Assembly (NCBI GenBank): GCA_020200995.1 | Contig: JAIVHQ010000207.1 | Location: 1-24,590 of the forward strand | Direction: 5' to 3' | Source: Flavobacteriales bacterium | GTDB lineage: Bacteria > Bacteroidota > Bacteroidia > Flavobacteriales_D > Cryomorphaceae | Length of the DNA: 24,590 nucleotides | Part shown: positions 1 through 6,874 of the stretch, one piece after another | Position numbering within the stretch: position 1 is the stretch's first letter | Layout: the number at the start of each line of letters is the position of its first letter | Translations under genes and position numbers: made by a program | Notes under the pieces: generated by a model | What the model saw: only the letters and a program-made list of their open reading frames with translations | The model's database searches: none | What the model was told of the DNA's origin: nothing

Positions 1-335
1 AACACTAAGCGGTGAGGGAGAGTTTACCCTCTTCGCCCCCACCGATGAGGCTTTTGATGCCCTTCCGGAAAACCTGGTGAATGCACTGCTCACAGACCCC
101 GAAGGTGTGCTGACTCAGGTGCTCCTCCACCACGTAGTAGGATCGGTGGCCTTTGCAGGCGACCTTTCCGACGAACAGGTGATCGAGACCCTTGCCGAGC
201 AAAACATCACCGTGACCATTGAAGGTGAAGACGTGTTCATCAACGGCGCTCAGGTAATCCTGGCCGATATCGAAGCTTCCAACGGAGTGGTACACGTGAT
301 CGACGCGGTGCTGATCCCCGACGCAACCACCATTT
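1..335 (+). repeat. Fasciclin DNA repeat, copy A
   Basis: Bases 1-123 are identical to 820-942, and bases 147 to about 322 match 943 to about 1118 with only a few, synonymous, differences (for example ctt gcc versus ctc gca, ctg versus ctc). Bases 124-146 are present here and missing in copy B. The pair reflects a recent duplication of a fasciclin domain unit. The window begins inside this copy. Confidence 0.9.
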
Positions 336-1018
336 TTGATGTGGTGGAAGCAAGTGAAGACCATAACACACTCGAAGCGGCCTTGCTGGCAGCTTCACTT
401 GATGGCACCCTGTCGGGACCGGGAGCATTTACGCTCTTTGCCCCTACAGACGCAGCTTTCGACAATCTGCCCGATGGACTCCTCGATGACCTGCTCGCTG
501 ATCCCGACGGCGCTCTGACAGACATCCTGCTCTACCACGTCGTGGACGGTATTGCCCTCTCAGGCGATCTGGAAGATGAGCAGGTAATCACAACACTTTC
601 CGGTGAGACCGTAACAGTAAGCATAGACGCGGGTGACGTGTTTATCAACGGCGCCCAGGTGACCTTAGCCGACATCGTGACCATCAACGGTGTGGTACAC
701 GTCATTGACGCCGTGCTTGTGCCCGAAGTGGAGGAACTGCCCACGATCTTTGAGATTGTCCAGGACAGCGACATCCACAACACACTCGAAGCGGCCCTCG
801 TGGCTGCAGAACTCGACGGAACACTAAGCGGTGAGGGAGAGTTTACCCTCTTCGCCCCCACCGATGAGGCTTTTGATGCCCTTCCGGAAAACCTGGTGAA
901 TGCACTGCTCACAGACCCCGAAGGTGTGCTGACTCAGGTGCTTGGCCTTTGCAGGCGACCTTTCCGACGAACAGGTGATCGAGACCCTCGCAGAGCAAAA
1001 CATCACCGTGACCATTGA
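2..1018 (+). CDS. Fasciclin-repeat surface protein, upstream part (5' partial, ends in a frameshift)
   Basis: This is a secreted adhesin-type protein built of tandem fasciclin (FAS1) domains. The frame is already open at base 2, so the true start lies outside the window. The first domain lacks its beginning. A complete second domain starts with TIFDVVEAS near base 330, and a third starts with TIFEIVQDS near base 747. Each domain has the FAS1 hallmarks FTLFAPTD(E/A)AF and GVVHVIDAVL. After VLTQVL the frame shifts and 25 or so unrelated residues precede the stop at 1018. Compared with the nearly identical first copy, exactly 23 nt are missing after base 942. The rest of the protein continues in another frame as the next entry. 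The two entries are one gene, either a recent pseudogene or an assembly error at a repeat. FAS1 proteins mediate adhesion; that role here is inferred from family. Confidence 0.85.
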   Translation, partial: TLSGEGEFTLFAPTDEAFDALPENLVNALLTDPEGVLTQVLLHHVVGSVAFAGDLSDEQVIETLAEQNITVTIEGEDVFINGAQVILADIEASNGVVHVIDAVLIPDATTIFDVVEASEDHNTLEAALLAASLDGTLSGPGAFTLFAPTDAAFDNLPDGLLDDLLADPDGALTDILLYHVVDGIALSGDLEDEQVITTLSGETVTVSIDAGDVFINGAQVTLADIVTINGVVHVIDAVLVPEVEELPTIFEIVQDSDIHNTLEAALVAAELDGTLSGEGEFTLFAPTDEAFDALPENLVNALLTDPEGVLTQVLGLCRRPFRRTGDRDPRRAKHHRDH

Positions 1019-1125
1019 AGGTGAAGACGTGTTCATCAACGGCGCTCAGGTAATCCTCGCCGATATCGAAGCTTCCAACGGAGTGGTACACGTGATCGAC
1101 GCGGTGCTGATTCCCGACGCAACGA
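820..1125 (+). repeat. Fasciclin DNA repeat, copy B, with 23-nt deletion
   Basis: This is the second copy of the near-identical fasciclin unit. The join ggtgct/tggcct at 942/943 lacks the 23 bases found at 124-146 of copy A. Because 23 is not a multiple of three, the deletion causes the frameshift and removes the LHHVVGSV segment of the domain. No direct repeat of useful length flanks the deletion. Confidence 0.85.
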
Positions 1126-1805
1126 CGATTTTCGACATCGTTTCCGAAAGTCCGACCCACATTACGCTTCAGGCTGCTTTAGAGGCTGCCTCACTTGATG
1201 AAACACTTTCTTCTCCTGGTGCTTACACCTTATTCGCACCTACAGATGAAGCCTTCGACTTGCTCCCTGAAGGGCTGTTGGCCGACCTGCTTGCGGATCC
1301 TGATGGCGATTTGGCCAACGTACTGTTGCACCACGTCACCGATGAGATTTTGCTGTCAACTGATCTGGAGGACGGACAAACAATTCAGACACTATTCGAA
1401 GAAAATCTGGTAGTGACCATTTCGATAGACGGGATATTCATTGATGATGCTGAAGTGATTCTTACCAACCTGGTGGGAGTAAATGGTGTGGTACACATTA
1501 TCGATGCAGTGCTGCAACCTACATTCCTGAGTGTTGAAGACATCAGTTCTGTGGGTAGCTTCAGCGCGTTCCCTAATCCTTCAACGACGGCGTTAAATGT
1601 GACCATGGACGTTACCGTAAACGAACGTGTCTACATCAATATATTGAATGTGGCGGGGCAGTTAGTACAAACTGTAGACCTCGGGGGAGGTGTGGGTTAC
1701 AACGAAACCATGATGGACGTGAGTAGCCTCCCTGCCGGATTCTACATCCTGGATGTAAATGTAGGTCAGGACCGATTCTCTCATAAAATTCAGGTTGTGC
1801 GCTAA
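942..1805 (+). CDS. Fasciclin-repeat surface protein, downstream part with T9SS sorting domain
   Basis: This is the continuation of the upstream fasciclin gene after the 23-nt deletion. The apparent TTG start at 942 is only the point where the frame reopens and is not a plausible initiation site. It holds the second half of the third FAS1 domain, then a complete fourth domain (TIFDIVSES to VVHIIDAVL, about bases 1126-1515). A linker leads to a type A T9SS C-terminal sorting domain, recognised from FPNPSTTALNV, INILNVAGQLV, the LPAGFYILDV segment and a final KIQVVR. In Bacteroidota this domain directs the protein through the type IX secretion system to the cell surface and is then cleaved. An intrinsic terminator follows 24 nt after the stop. 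FAS1 and sorting-domain calls are strong. The intact gene probably carried more repeats upstream of the window. Confidence 0.85.
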   Translation: MAFAGDLSDEQVIETLAEQNITVTIEGEDVFINGAQVILADIEASNGVVHVIDAVLIPDATTIFDIVSESPTHITLQAALEAASLDETLSSPGAYTLFAPTDEAFDLLPEGLLADLLADPDGDLANVLLHHVTDEILLSTDLEDGQTIQTLFEENLVVTISIDGIFIDDAEVILTNLVGVNGVVHIIDAVLQPTFLSVEDISSVGSFSAFPNPSTTALNVTMDVTVNERVYINILNVAGQLVQTVDLGGGVGYNETMMDVSSLPAGFYILDVNVGQDRFSHKIQVVR

Positions 1806-1828
1806 TGCAAATTCAATTGAATTCTACA

Positions 1829-1860
1829 CGGGGATGTCGATGCGACATCCCCGTTTTTTT
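1829..1860 (+). terminator. Intrinsic terminator after the fasciclin gene
   Basis: An 11-bp perfect stem (cggggatgtcg at 1829-1839 with cgacatccccg at 1843-1853) and a 3-nt loop are followed at once by seven T. It lies 24 nt after the fasciclin stop codon and separates that gene from the stress protein. This is the clearest rho-independent terminator in the window. Confidence 0.93.
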
Positions 1861-1909
1861 AGGTCCGCTGCGGGGCATTATACAAAAGTCCCGAAAAGCG
1901 AATTTCCTT

Positions 1910-1917
1910 TATCTTTG
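1910..1917 (+). promoter_or_regulatory. Bacteroidota -7 promoter motif for the universal stress protein gene
   Basis: TATCTTTG fits the TAnnTTTG -7 element of the primary sigma factor of this phylum. It lies 29 nt before the ATG at 1947, giving a short leader. No good TTG -33 element is seen at the expected 19-21 nt spacing, so the call rests on the -7 motif and position. Confidence 0.55.
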
Positions 1918-1946
1918 CTTCCATCCTACTCGAAAAACCGCACCCA

Positions 1947-2786
1947 ATGAAAAAACCTATTCTCGTACCGACCGATTTTACCAAAGTAGCAGACACTGCG
2001 ATAAACCATGCCATTCATCTGGCTAAAGCTGCCCAGACCGATGTATACGCCGTTCACATTGTGGAAGACCGCGATGATGTTGAAGAGGGCCGTAAAAAAA
2101 TGAAGGAGCTCAAAGCTGCGACAAAAAAGCGCTATGATTTTAAACTCGAAACAGTGCTCCGCATCGGTTCAATCAAAGATGATATCGCAGACCTAGCGTT
2201 GGAAATTGATGCGGCCATGGTTGTTTTGGGCACGTCAGGGTTGCGTGGATTTCAGTGGATTTTTGGCAGTGGTGCACTAAAGATCGGATCGCATTCACGG
2301 GTGCCTTTCATCGTGGTTCAGGAAAAGGAAATAGCCCCAAACGGTTACGACGACATCCTGGTGCCACTGGATTTGAACAAAGAAACAAAGCAGAAACTTT
2401 CGCTTGTAGCGGATGCAGCGAAGTACTTCAGCTCGCGGGTTCATCTCCTTTCGCCGCACGAGACTGATGAATTTCTATTCAATCAACTGGATAGAAATAT
2501 TAAATATGCTTCTAACTATTTTGAAGAAAAAGGCATCGCTCACACAGTGAAGATCAGTTCCCGAGACAGTGGTGACTTTGATGATGCCATTCTAGAATAC
2601 GCGGAAGAACTGGATGTGGATTTAATATCAATTATGAACCTTCCGGGTTCCGGCATTGCCAACCTCATTGGTGGCAATTTCGTTCAAAACATAATCACGA
2701 ACAAGGCTCACATACCTGTGCTTTTATTGAATCCAAGGTCGGTTTCCGATTTCAATATCTTCTCCGCGTATATGGGCAGGGGTTGA
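1947..2786 (+). CDS. Tandem-domain universal stress protein (UspA family)
   Basis: This is a cytoplasmic stress-response protein of 279 aa with two Usp domains, about residues 2-125 and 134-270. The first begins KKPILVPTDFTKVADTAI and the second begins with the similar DDILVPLDLNKETKQKL, the typical first strand and helix of the fold. The first domain has a glycine-rich segment GTSGLRGFQWIFGSG (95-109) close to, but not exactly, the ATP-binding pattern G-x2-G-x9-G-S/T. The second domain ends GSGIANLIGGNFVQNI and lacks a proper motif, so only the first half may bind nucleotide. It appears to be a single-gene unit, with a terminator upstream, its own -7 motif, and a convergent neighbour downstream. 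The specific stress and partner cannot be told from sequence. Confidence 0.9.
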   Translation: MKKPILVPTDFTKVADTAINHAIHLAKAAQTDVYAVHIVEDRDDVEEGRKKMKELKAATKKRYDFKLETVLRIGSIKDDIADLALEIDAAMVVLGTSGLRGFQWIFGSGALKIGSHSRVPFIVVQEKEIAPNGYDDILVPLDLNKETKQKLSLVADAAKYFSSRVHLLSPHETDEFLFNQLDRNIKYASNYFEEKGIAHTVKISSRDSGDFDDAILEYAEELDVDLISIMNLPGSGIANLIGGNFVQNIITNKAHIPVLLLNPRSVSDFNIFSAYMGRG

Positions 2787-2790
2787 TAGG

Positions 2791-2808
2791 TTTGTGAACG
2801 ATCACAAA
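2791..2808. terminator. Weak hairpin between convergent genes
   Basis: TTTGTGA (2791-2797) pairs with TCACAAA (2802-2808) around a 4-nt loop, in the 25-nt gap between the stress protein stop and the SpoIIE-phosphatase stop. The stem is short and AT-rich and there is no proper T tract on either strand. A bidirectional terminator is possible but poorly supported. Confidence 0.3.
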
Positions 2809-2811
2809 ACT

Positions 2812-4599
2812 TTAAACGTGGCGTACTGCGATAATAAGAATGTCGTCCACTTGTTCATGGCCTTTATCTCCTCCACCTGTCTTCTTCCATTTATCCATGG
2901 TTAATTCCACTTGTTTGAGTTGCTCTTTTACGGGCAGTTGATGTATTCGGTGAAGCATACTCCTAAAGGGACCATACATAAATTTACGGCCCCGGCTACC
3001 GCCAAACTGATCCACGTAACCATCAGAGAATGTGTAAATCATATCGTCCTTTTCAAGCTCAATGCGGTATCGGGTATAATCCAGACTTTCATAATCGGTA
3101 TCACCGATTACAATTTTATCCGGTTTGTAGCTCAACAGTTTTCCCCGGCGATATATATACAATGGATTAAATGCACCTGAATATTCGAGTACCCCTGCGT
3201 CTTTGTCATACACGCAAAGTGCCAGGTCCATTCCGTCCCGATTGTTGACAGAATCCACGGTACGATTCAGGGCTTTTGCCGAAAGGCGGCTCAGGTCTTT
3301 GAGAATGCCCGCGGGATTGAGGTCGGGGTTCTCGTTTACAGCGCGGTTGAGCGCATTGTGCCCTACAAGGCTCATAAATGCGCCCGGCACACCGTGGCCG
3401 GTGCAGTCAACGGCGGCGAAGATGACCTTGCCCTCAACTTCTTTGATAAAGTAGAAGTCGCCCGACACTATATCCTTGGGCTTGAAATAAATAAAGTTTT
3501 CAGGCAAAATAGAAGCGATGTATTTGGCTGAAGGAAGAATGCTCTCCTGCAGCTTCTTTGCGTAGCGTATACTTGCGCGAATGCCTTCGAGAAGTTCTTC
3601 CGTTTTGTTCTTTTCAAGGGTGAGCTCACTTGTACGCTCCTGTACCTTTCGCTCCAGTTCCCTTTCTTTTTCTCTCAGGTCATCACGCATGGATAGGAGT
3701 GCTTTTCCAAGCACATCTTCCTCAGAAAGAGGCTCGTAATCAATAGCAAAATTTCCCTGTCCAACCTCCCGAGAGAATTCAGTAGTTCGCTTCAATCCCT
3801 GCACCAATTGTTCAAGTGCCACACTCATCTCACCGATTTCATCTCCTGTAGACACGACTGCCTTTTCAGGAAACACTCCTTTGCCAAGCTCTACAAGTAT
3901 GTTTTTAAGCAAATTGACAGGCTTCACAATACTTCTTATTGTTAAGTATGCAATGATAATTCCGAACAGCAAAAGAAGTATGCTCAAGTTCTGGAGATAG
4001 TTTTCCAGCCTATTGAATGATTGAATCATGGTGACACTGTCTGCCATACTATTCTTTCGGTGGTCGGAGATCAGGTCATTCAAGTTGGCGATCAAATCGT
4101 TGGACTTATTATAAATCAACCCGTCTTCCTCGGCAAGTTCATTCATTAAAAACCTATTCAGTGCGTCGTCATAGCTCTGCATTGTATTAAGATTCTCCTG
4201 GACTTGAGAATAAAGGAACAAAAGCTCTTCAAGGTCTTTGTACACTTTTTCCTTTTTCCTTCTTTGACCATCTGTCCAGTCGCGGCTAAGAGAATCTATG
4301 CTCTGCTTGAGTGCCGGAATTTCTTCCTGAATCATGTTGACCAAGGCCCTTTTTTCTTTGGTATCCTCGCGTGATTGTACAAAAGCCCACGCGGTAATTG
4401 AGGTCCTGGAACGAAGTATCGTTCCTTTAAACTGTTCAAGGACGGAAATGGACGGGTTGTAAACGTTGTTAATCTGATCATTCGTCGACCTTCCCGTTTT
4501 GAGGGTATCGTACGTAAGGATGAACAGAATAAACGTAGTGAGGAGTACAACGGCGAAGCCGAAGCCGATCTTACGACTGATTGTAAATCTCGGCATCAT
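2812..4599 (-). CDS. Membrane sensor HAMP-SpoIIE PP2C-type serine phosphatase
   Basis: This is a predicted inner-membrane serine/threonine phosphatase. In order it has transmembrane helix 1 (about 10-30), an all-helical periplasmic domain of four-helix-bundle chemoreceptor type (31-200), transmembrane helix 2 (about 205-221), a HAMP linker (222-275), a coiled coil (300-340), and a SpoIIE PP2C domain to the end. Metal-binding acidic residues are all present: SGDFY (D381), VDCTGHGVPGAFMS (D398), SDGYVDQ (D526) and QVDD (D585/586), so the enzyme should be active. Family members dephosphorylate STAS anti-anti-sigma proteins; no STAS gene is in the window. It is the last gene of a three-gene operon, 9 nt after the TPR gene. 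Start chosen at the ATG at 4599; a TTG at 4605 is in frame but less likely, and another ATG follows at 4596. Confidence 0.9.
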   Translation of the reverse strand: MMPRFTISRKIGFGFAVVLLTTFILFILTYDTLKTGRSTNDQINNVYNPSISVLEQFKGTILRSRTSITAWAFVQSREDTKEKRALVNMIQEEIPALKQSIDSLSRDWTDGQRRKKEKVYKDLEELLFLYSQVQENLNTMQSYDDALNRFLMNELAEEDGLIYNKSNDLIANLNDLISDHRKNSMADSVTMIQSFNRLENYLQNLSILLLLFGIIIAYLTIRSIVKPVNLLKNILVELGKGVFPEKAVVSTGDEIGEMSVALEQLVQGLKRTTEFSREVGQGNFAIDYEPLSEEDVLGKALLSMRDDLREKERELERKVQERTSELTLEKNKTEELLEGIRASIRYAKKLQESILPSAKYIASILPENFIYFKPKDIVSGDFYFIKEVEGKVIFAAVDCTGHGVPGAFMSLVGHNALNRAVNENPDLNPAGILKDLSRLSAKALNRTVDSVNNRDGMDLALCVYDKDAGVLEYSGAFNPLYIYRRGKLLSYKPDKIVIGDTDYESLDYTRYRIELEKDDMIYTFSDGYVDQFGGSRGRKFMYGPFRSMLHRIHQLPVKEQLKQVELTMDKWKKTGGGDKGHEQVDDILIIAVRHV

Positions 4600-4608
4600 G
4601 GACAATCA

Positions 4609-5535
4609 TTACTTTTTCTTGATTTTCTTCTCCGAACTATCGAGGTTCTTTTCCATCTCTTCGAGTTTCTCATTAAAATACTCGTGCTGCTCTTCGTCGT
4701 GCAGATTGAAATGAATATACTTCAACCCTTTTACGCCCTCTATGCGCTCAGGGTTCACCTCGTATGCACGGGTCATAAAAGGCAGTGCAGATTGGATGCT
4801 TCGAATACTCTCGCCTTCCGTTTTGATCACGTCGTGAATTTCCAGCTCGGGAAGTCGCTCGAGGTTGTAAGCCCCTTTATTGTAGAGCGCCACCCCTACT
4901 GAATAAAGCGCAGGCCAGTTTTCAGGATCTAAATCGAGTACCTTGGAATATTGTTCATTGGAGAGTTCGTAGTGCGCTTCATTTTTCTCTCGGTTCGATT
5001 CGTAAATTTTACGGTGGGCTGTAGCCATAGCAAGGTGTATATCAATATCTTTCGACACCAAGGAAGAATCGGGTTGGAGGAATGCCGTTATGTCGCGGTA
5101 CCTGGCATAATACTCCTCAGCCTCATGGAGATTTTCCGGGTTGCGCTCCTCGATAATATCTGAGGCATCATTGTAATAAGAAGCAGCCAAAACTGCCAGG
5201 GCTCCCTTATTGTTTTTGTCCAGCACCCCTTCTTTGTCAAGCTCCACAGAGCGTTGAAGAGAAAAAACAGAAACTTCCCTTGCCTCGCTGGTTCGGGCTC
5301 GATTTTCTTCCTTCACATAGATGTCCTTATAGACAAATCCGCGTATGTGCCATGCACGCTCATCGGTTTCTCCTTTTTTGAGCTGCACCGCTTCATCAAT
5401 TTCAGAGGCTGCCCCCCGATAGTCTTTTTCATTGTACTTCAACACAGCCCTTCGCACCAGCTCTTCAACAGGCTGGGCATGAACGACTGACATTGATGTC
5501 AAACATAAAATGAGTATGTGGAATATTCTTCGCAT
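4609..5535 (-). CDS. Exported tetratricopeptide-repeat protein
   Basis: This 308-aa protein has a clear signal peptide (hydrophobic ILILCLTSMSVV, cleavage after VHA near residue 20), so it should act in the periplasm or be anchored at the envelope. The mature part is helical with TPR-like motifs, for example AVLKYNEKDYRGAASEIDEA (about 30-49), a tract around ALAVLAASYYNDA, and the better-formed SNEQYSKVLDLDPENWPALY followed by SVGVALYNKGAY. The C-terminus is a charged coiled coil rich in K and E. TPRs bind proteins, so a scaffold or adaptor between the YfiR-like protein and the phosphatase sensor is plausible, but this is inference from gene order. It starts 5 nt after the YfiR-like stop and ends just before the phosphatase start, so translation of the three is probably coupled. 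Confidence 0.85.
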   Translation of the reverse strand: MRRIFHILILCLTSMSVVHAQPVEELVRRAVLKYNEKDYRGAASEIDEAVQLKKGETDERAWHIRGFVYKDIYVKEENRARTSEAREVSVFSLQRSVELDKEGVLDKNNKGALAVLAASYYNDASDIIEERNPENLHEAEEYYARYRDITAFLQPDSSLVSKDIDIHLAMATAHRKIYESNREKNEAHYELSNEQYSKVLDLDPENWPALYSVGVALYNKGAYNLERLPELEIHDVIKTEGESIRSIQSALPFMTRAYEVNPERIEGVKGLKYIHFNLHDEEQHEYFNEKLEEMEKNLDSSEKKIKKK

Positions 5536-5540
5536 GAGAT

Positions 5541-6071
5541 TTACTGCACCCTAAGCGCCAAACTTTTAATGGTTGATCCTACAAAAAGATTCCTGCCCGT
5601 AGCATTCTCTTGGTCCAATTCAAATTTGTGGTGCTTATCAACTACCACAAAATTGACTGCTGCACCCATGTCGAGCGCTCCTTCGTGATCAGCAATGATC
5701 AAAGTAGGCCTGTTTTTCAGCACCTCACTTATTTTCGGCAATATATCGGTGTATTCATTTCCGATAAAAAGCACGTGACAACTACTAATATTCAGTGTTT
5801 TTGAAACTTTTCTAATTTCAATTTGCTGACTACCAATTTGTTTATCATTGTATTTTTTTACAAGTTCTGAGTGCAGGTTTCCTCCTCCCATCACCGAAAT
5901 AATGAAATTGCCGGACTTGTGCTCGTCGGGCCAATCCACGTATTTGGAAAAGTTATAGAGATAACTGGCCTTAATCATCGCACCTGTGTCCTTTCCTTCA
6001 AAAGAAGGAACTTGCTGGGCCTCTGCTGTTAGCAGAGTTACAGAGAATAAGAGGAGGCAAATATACTTCAT
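5541..6071 (-). CDS. YfiR-like periplasmic protein (DUF4154 family)
   Basis: This is a 176-aa exported protein. Residues 1-18 are a signal peptide (LLLFSVTLLTAEA). The family is recognised from the conserved early segment ASYLYNFSKYVDWP, the central SSCHVLFIG, and the C-terminal GAAVNFVVVDKHHKFELD followed by GRNLFVGSTIKSLALRV. In Pseudomonas the family member YfiR is a periplasmic repressor that binds the periplasmic part of the diguanylate cyclase YfiN. Here no GGDEF protein is encoded nearby. The sensor in the same operon carries a SpoIIE phosphatase instead, so YfiR-like control of that phosphatase is a reasonable but unproven idea. It is the first gene of the operon. No convincing promoter is seen upstream; only a spaced variant TAAAGTTTG occurs at 6117-6125. 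Confidence 0.85.
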   Translation of the reverse strand: MKYICLLLFSVTLLTAEAQQVPSFEGKDTGAMIKASYLYNFSKYVDWPDEHKSGNFIISVMGGGNLHSELVKKYNDKQIGSQQIEIRKVSKTLNISSCHVLFIGNEYTDILPKISEVLKNRPTLIIADHEGALDMGAAVNFVVVDKHHKFELDQENATGRNLFVGSTIKSLALRVQ

Positions 6072-6159
6072 ATACCACCCTTAGGGGCGTTTTGCTAATG
6101 TATGCAAATGCTCGGCCAAACTTTAAGAGGTTCAACCCATTGTTTTCAACGTGGTCTTG

Positions 6160-6191
6160 GTGATAAGGCCTTCATCACTCTACGTAGTGAT
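6160..6191. repeat. Alternating inverted repeats between ferritin and the YfiR-like gene
   Basis: GTGAT (6160-6164), ATCAC (6174-6178) and GTGAT (6187-6191) can form two mutually exclusive hairpins; the better is ATCACT (6174-6179) with AGTGAT (6186-6191) around a 6-nt loop. They lie in the 157-nt gap after the ferritin stop and upstream of the YfiR-like gene. No T tract follows, so an operator or mRNA processing site is as likely as a terminator. Confidence 0.35.
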
Positions 6192-6228
6192 CAGAAATTG
6201 GTTCTCTGCTTTCGGGAAAATTTATTGA

Positions 6229-6723
6229 CTAATGCGATTGCATGGCACCCAGCTCGCGATCAAACAGGTAAAGGCCCCCTTTGTCATTTCCTATCAAAGC
6301 CAGCTTATCGAGAATATTTCTTGCCAAGGCTTCTTCTTCAATCTGCTCTGATACATACCACTGCATGAAATTATGGGTCGTATAATCCTTCTCTTTCAAA
6401 CAGGCGTCAACCACTTCATTGATTTGACGGGTTACCCGCTGCTCGTGCTCAAAAAGGTCCTTAAAAATGGTCTGAATCGAATCAAAATCCGATGGTGGCT
6501 TATCGAGAGAAGGTATAACTGCTTTGCCACCCCGCTCATTAACATAATGAATCAACTTGAGCATGTGCTGACGCTCTTCGTCGCTGTGGCGGTACAAAAA
6601 TTGCGACACCCCGCTAAATCCTTTGGTATCGGCCCAGGAAGCCATAGAGAGATAATACTGTGAAGAACGGGCTTCTACTTCAATCTGTCCGTTGAGTGCA
6701 TTTTCAATATGTGCGGATACCAT
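6229..6723 (-). CDS. ftnA: Non-haem ferritin
   Basis: This is an iron-storage protein that oxidises Fe(II) and stores it as a mineral core in a 24-subunit cytoplasmic shell. With the ATG at 6723 the protein is 164 aa, and the ferroxidase residues fall exactly at the numbers of E. coli FtnA: E17, E50, H53, E94, Q127 and E130 (motifs VEARSSQYYLSM, DEERQHM, EHEQ, SEQIEEE). A longer reading frame opens at a TTG at 6741, but that TTG is part of a perfect -7 promoter motif, so the start at 6723 is preferred. It is monocistronic, divergent from RNase R, and has a very short leader. No Fur box could be recognised by eye. Confidence 0.95.
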   Translation of the reverse strand: MVSAHIENALNGQIEVEARSSQYYLSMASWADTKGFSGVSQFLYRHSDEERQHMLKLIHYVNERGGKAVIPSLDKPPSDFDSIQTIFKDLFEHEQRVTRQINEVVDACLKEKDYTTHNFMQWYVSEQIEEEALARNILDKLALIGNDKGGLYLFDRELGAMQSH

Positions 6724-6738
6724 AGCTCTAGTTTTAGA

Positions 6739-6746
6739 CAAATATA
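6739..6746 (-). promoter_or_regulatory. -7 promoter motif for ferritin
   Basis: Read on the minus strand, TATATTTG matches TAnnTTTG and ends 15 nt before the ferritin ATG at 6723. Transcription would start about 6733, leaving a leader of about ten bases. The motif overlaps the upstream TTG and so rules it out as a start. The -33 element is not clear. Confidence 0.6.
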
Positions 6747-6874
6747 CACAGGATGTGGGGAGTTTCTAAAATCTTCACTAAATCCGGGACATGTGTTTCC
6801 TGAACTTGTGCTGTTGATATTCCGCGTGAGATGCAGACCGAAAGCCTCAATAAATGCTTACCTTCCCGGGCTGT

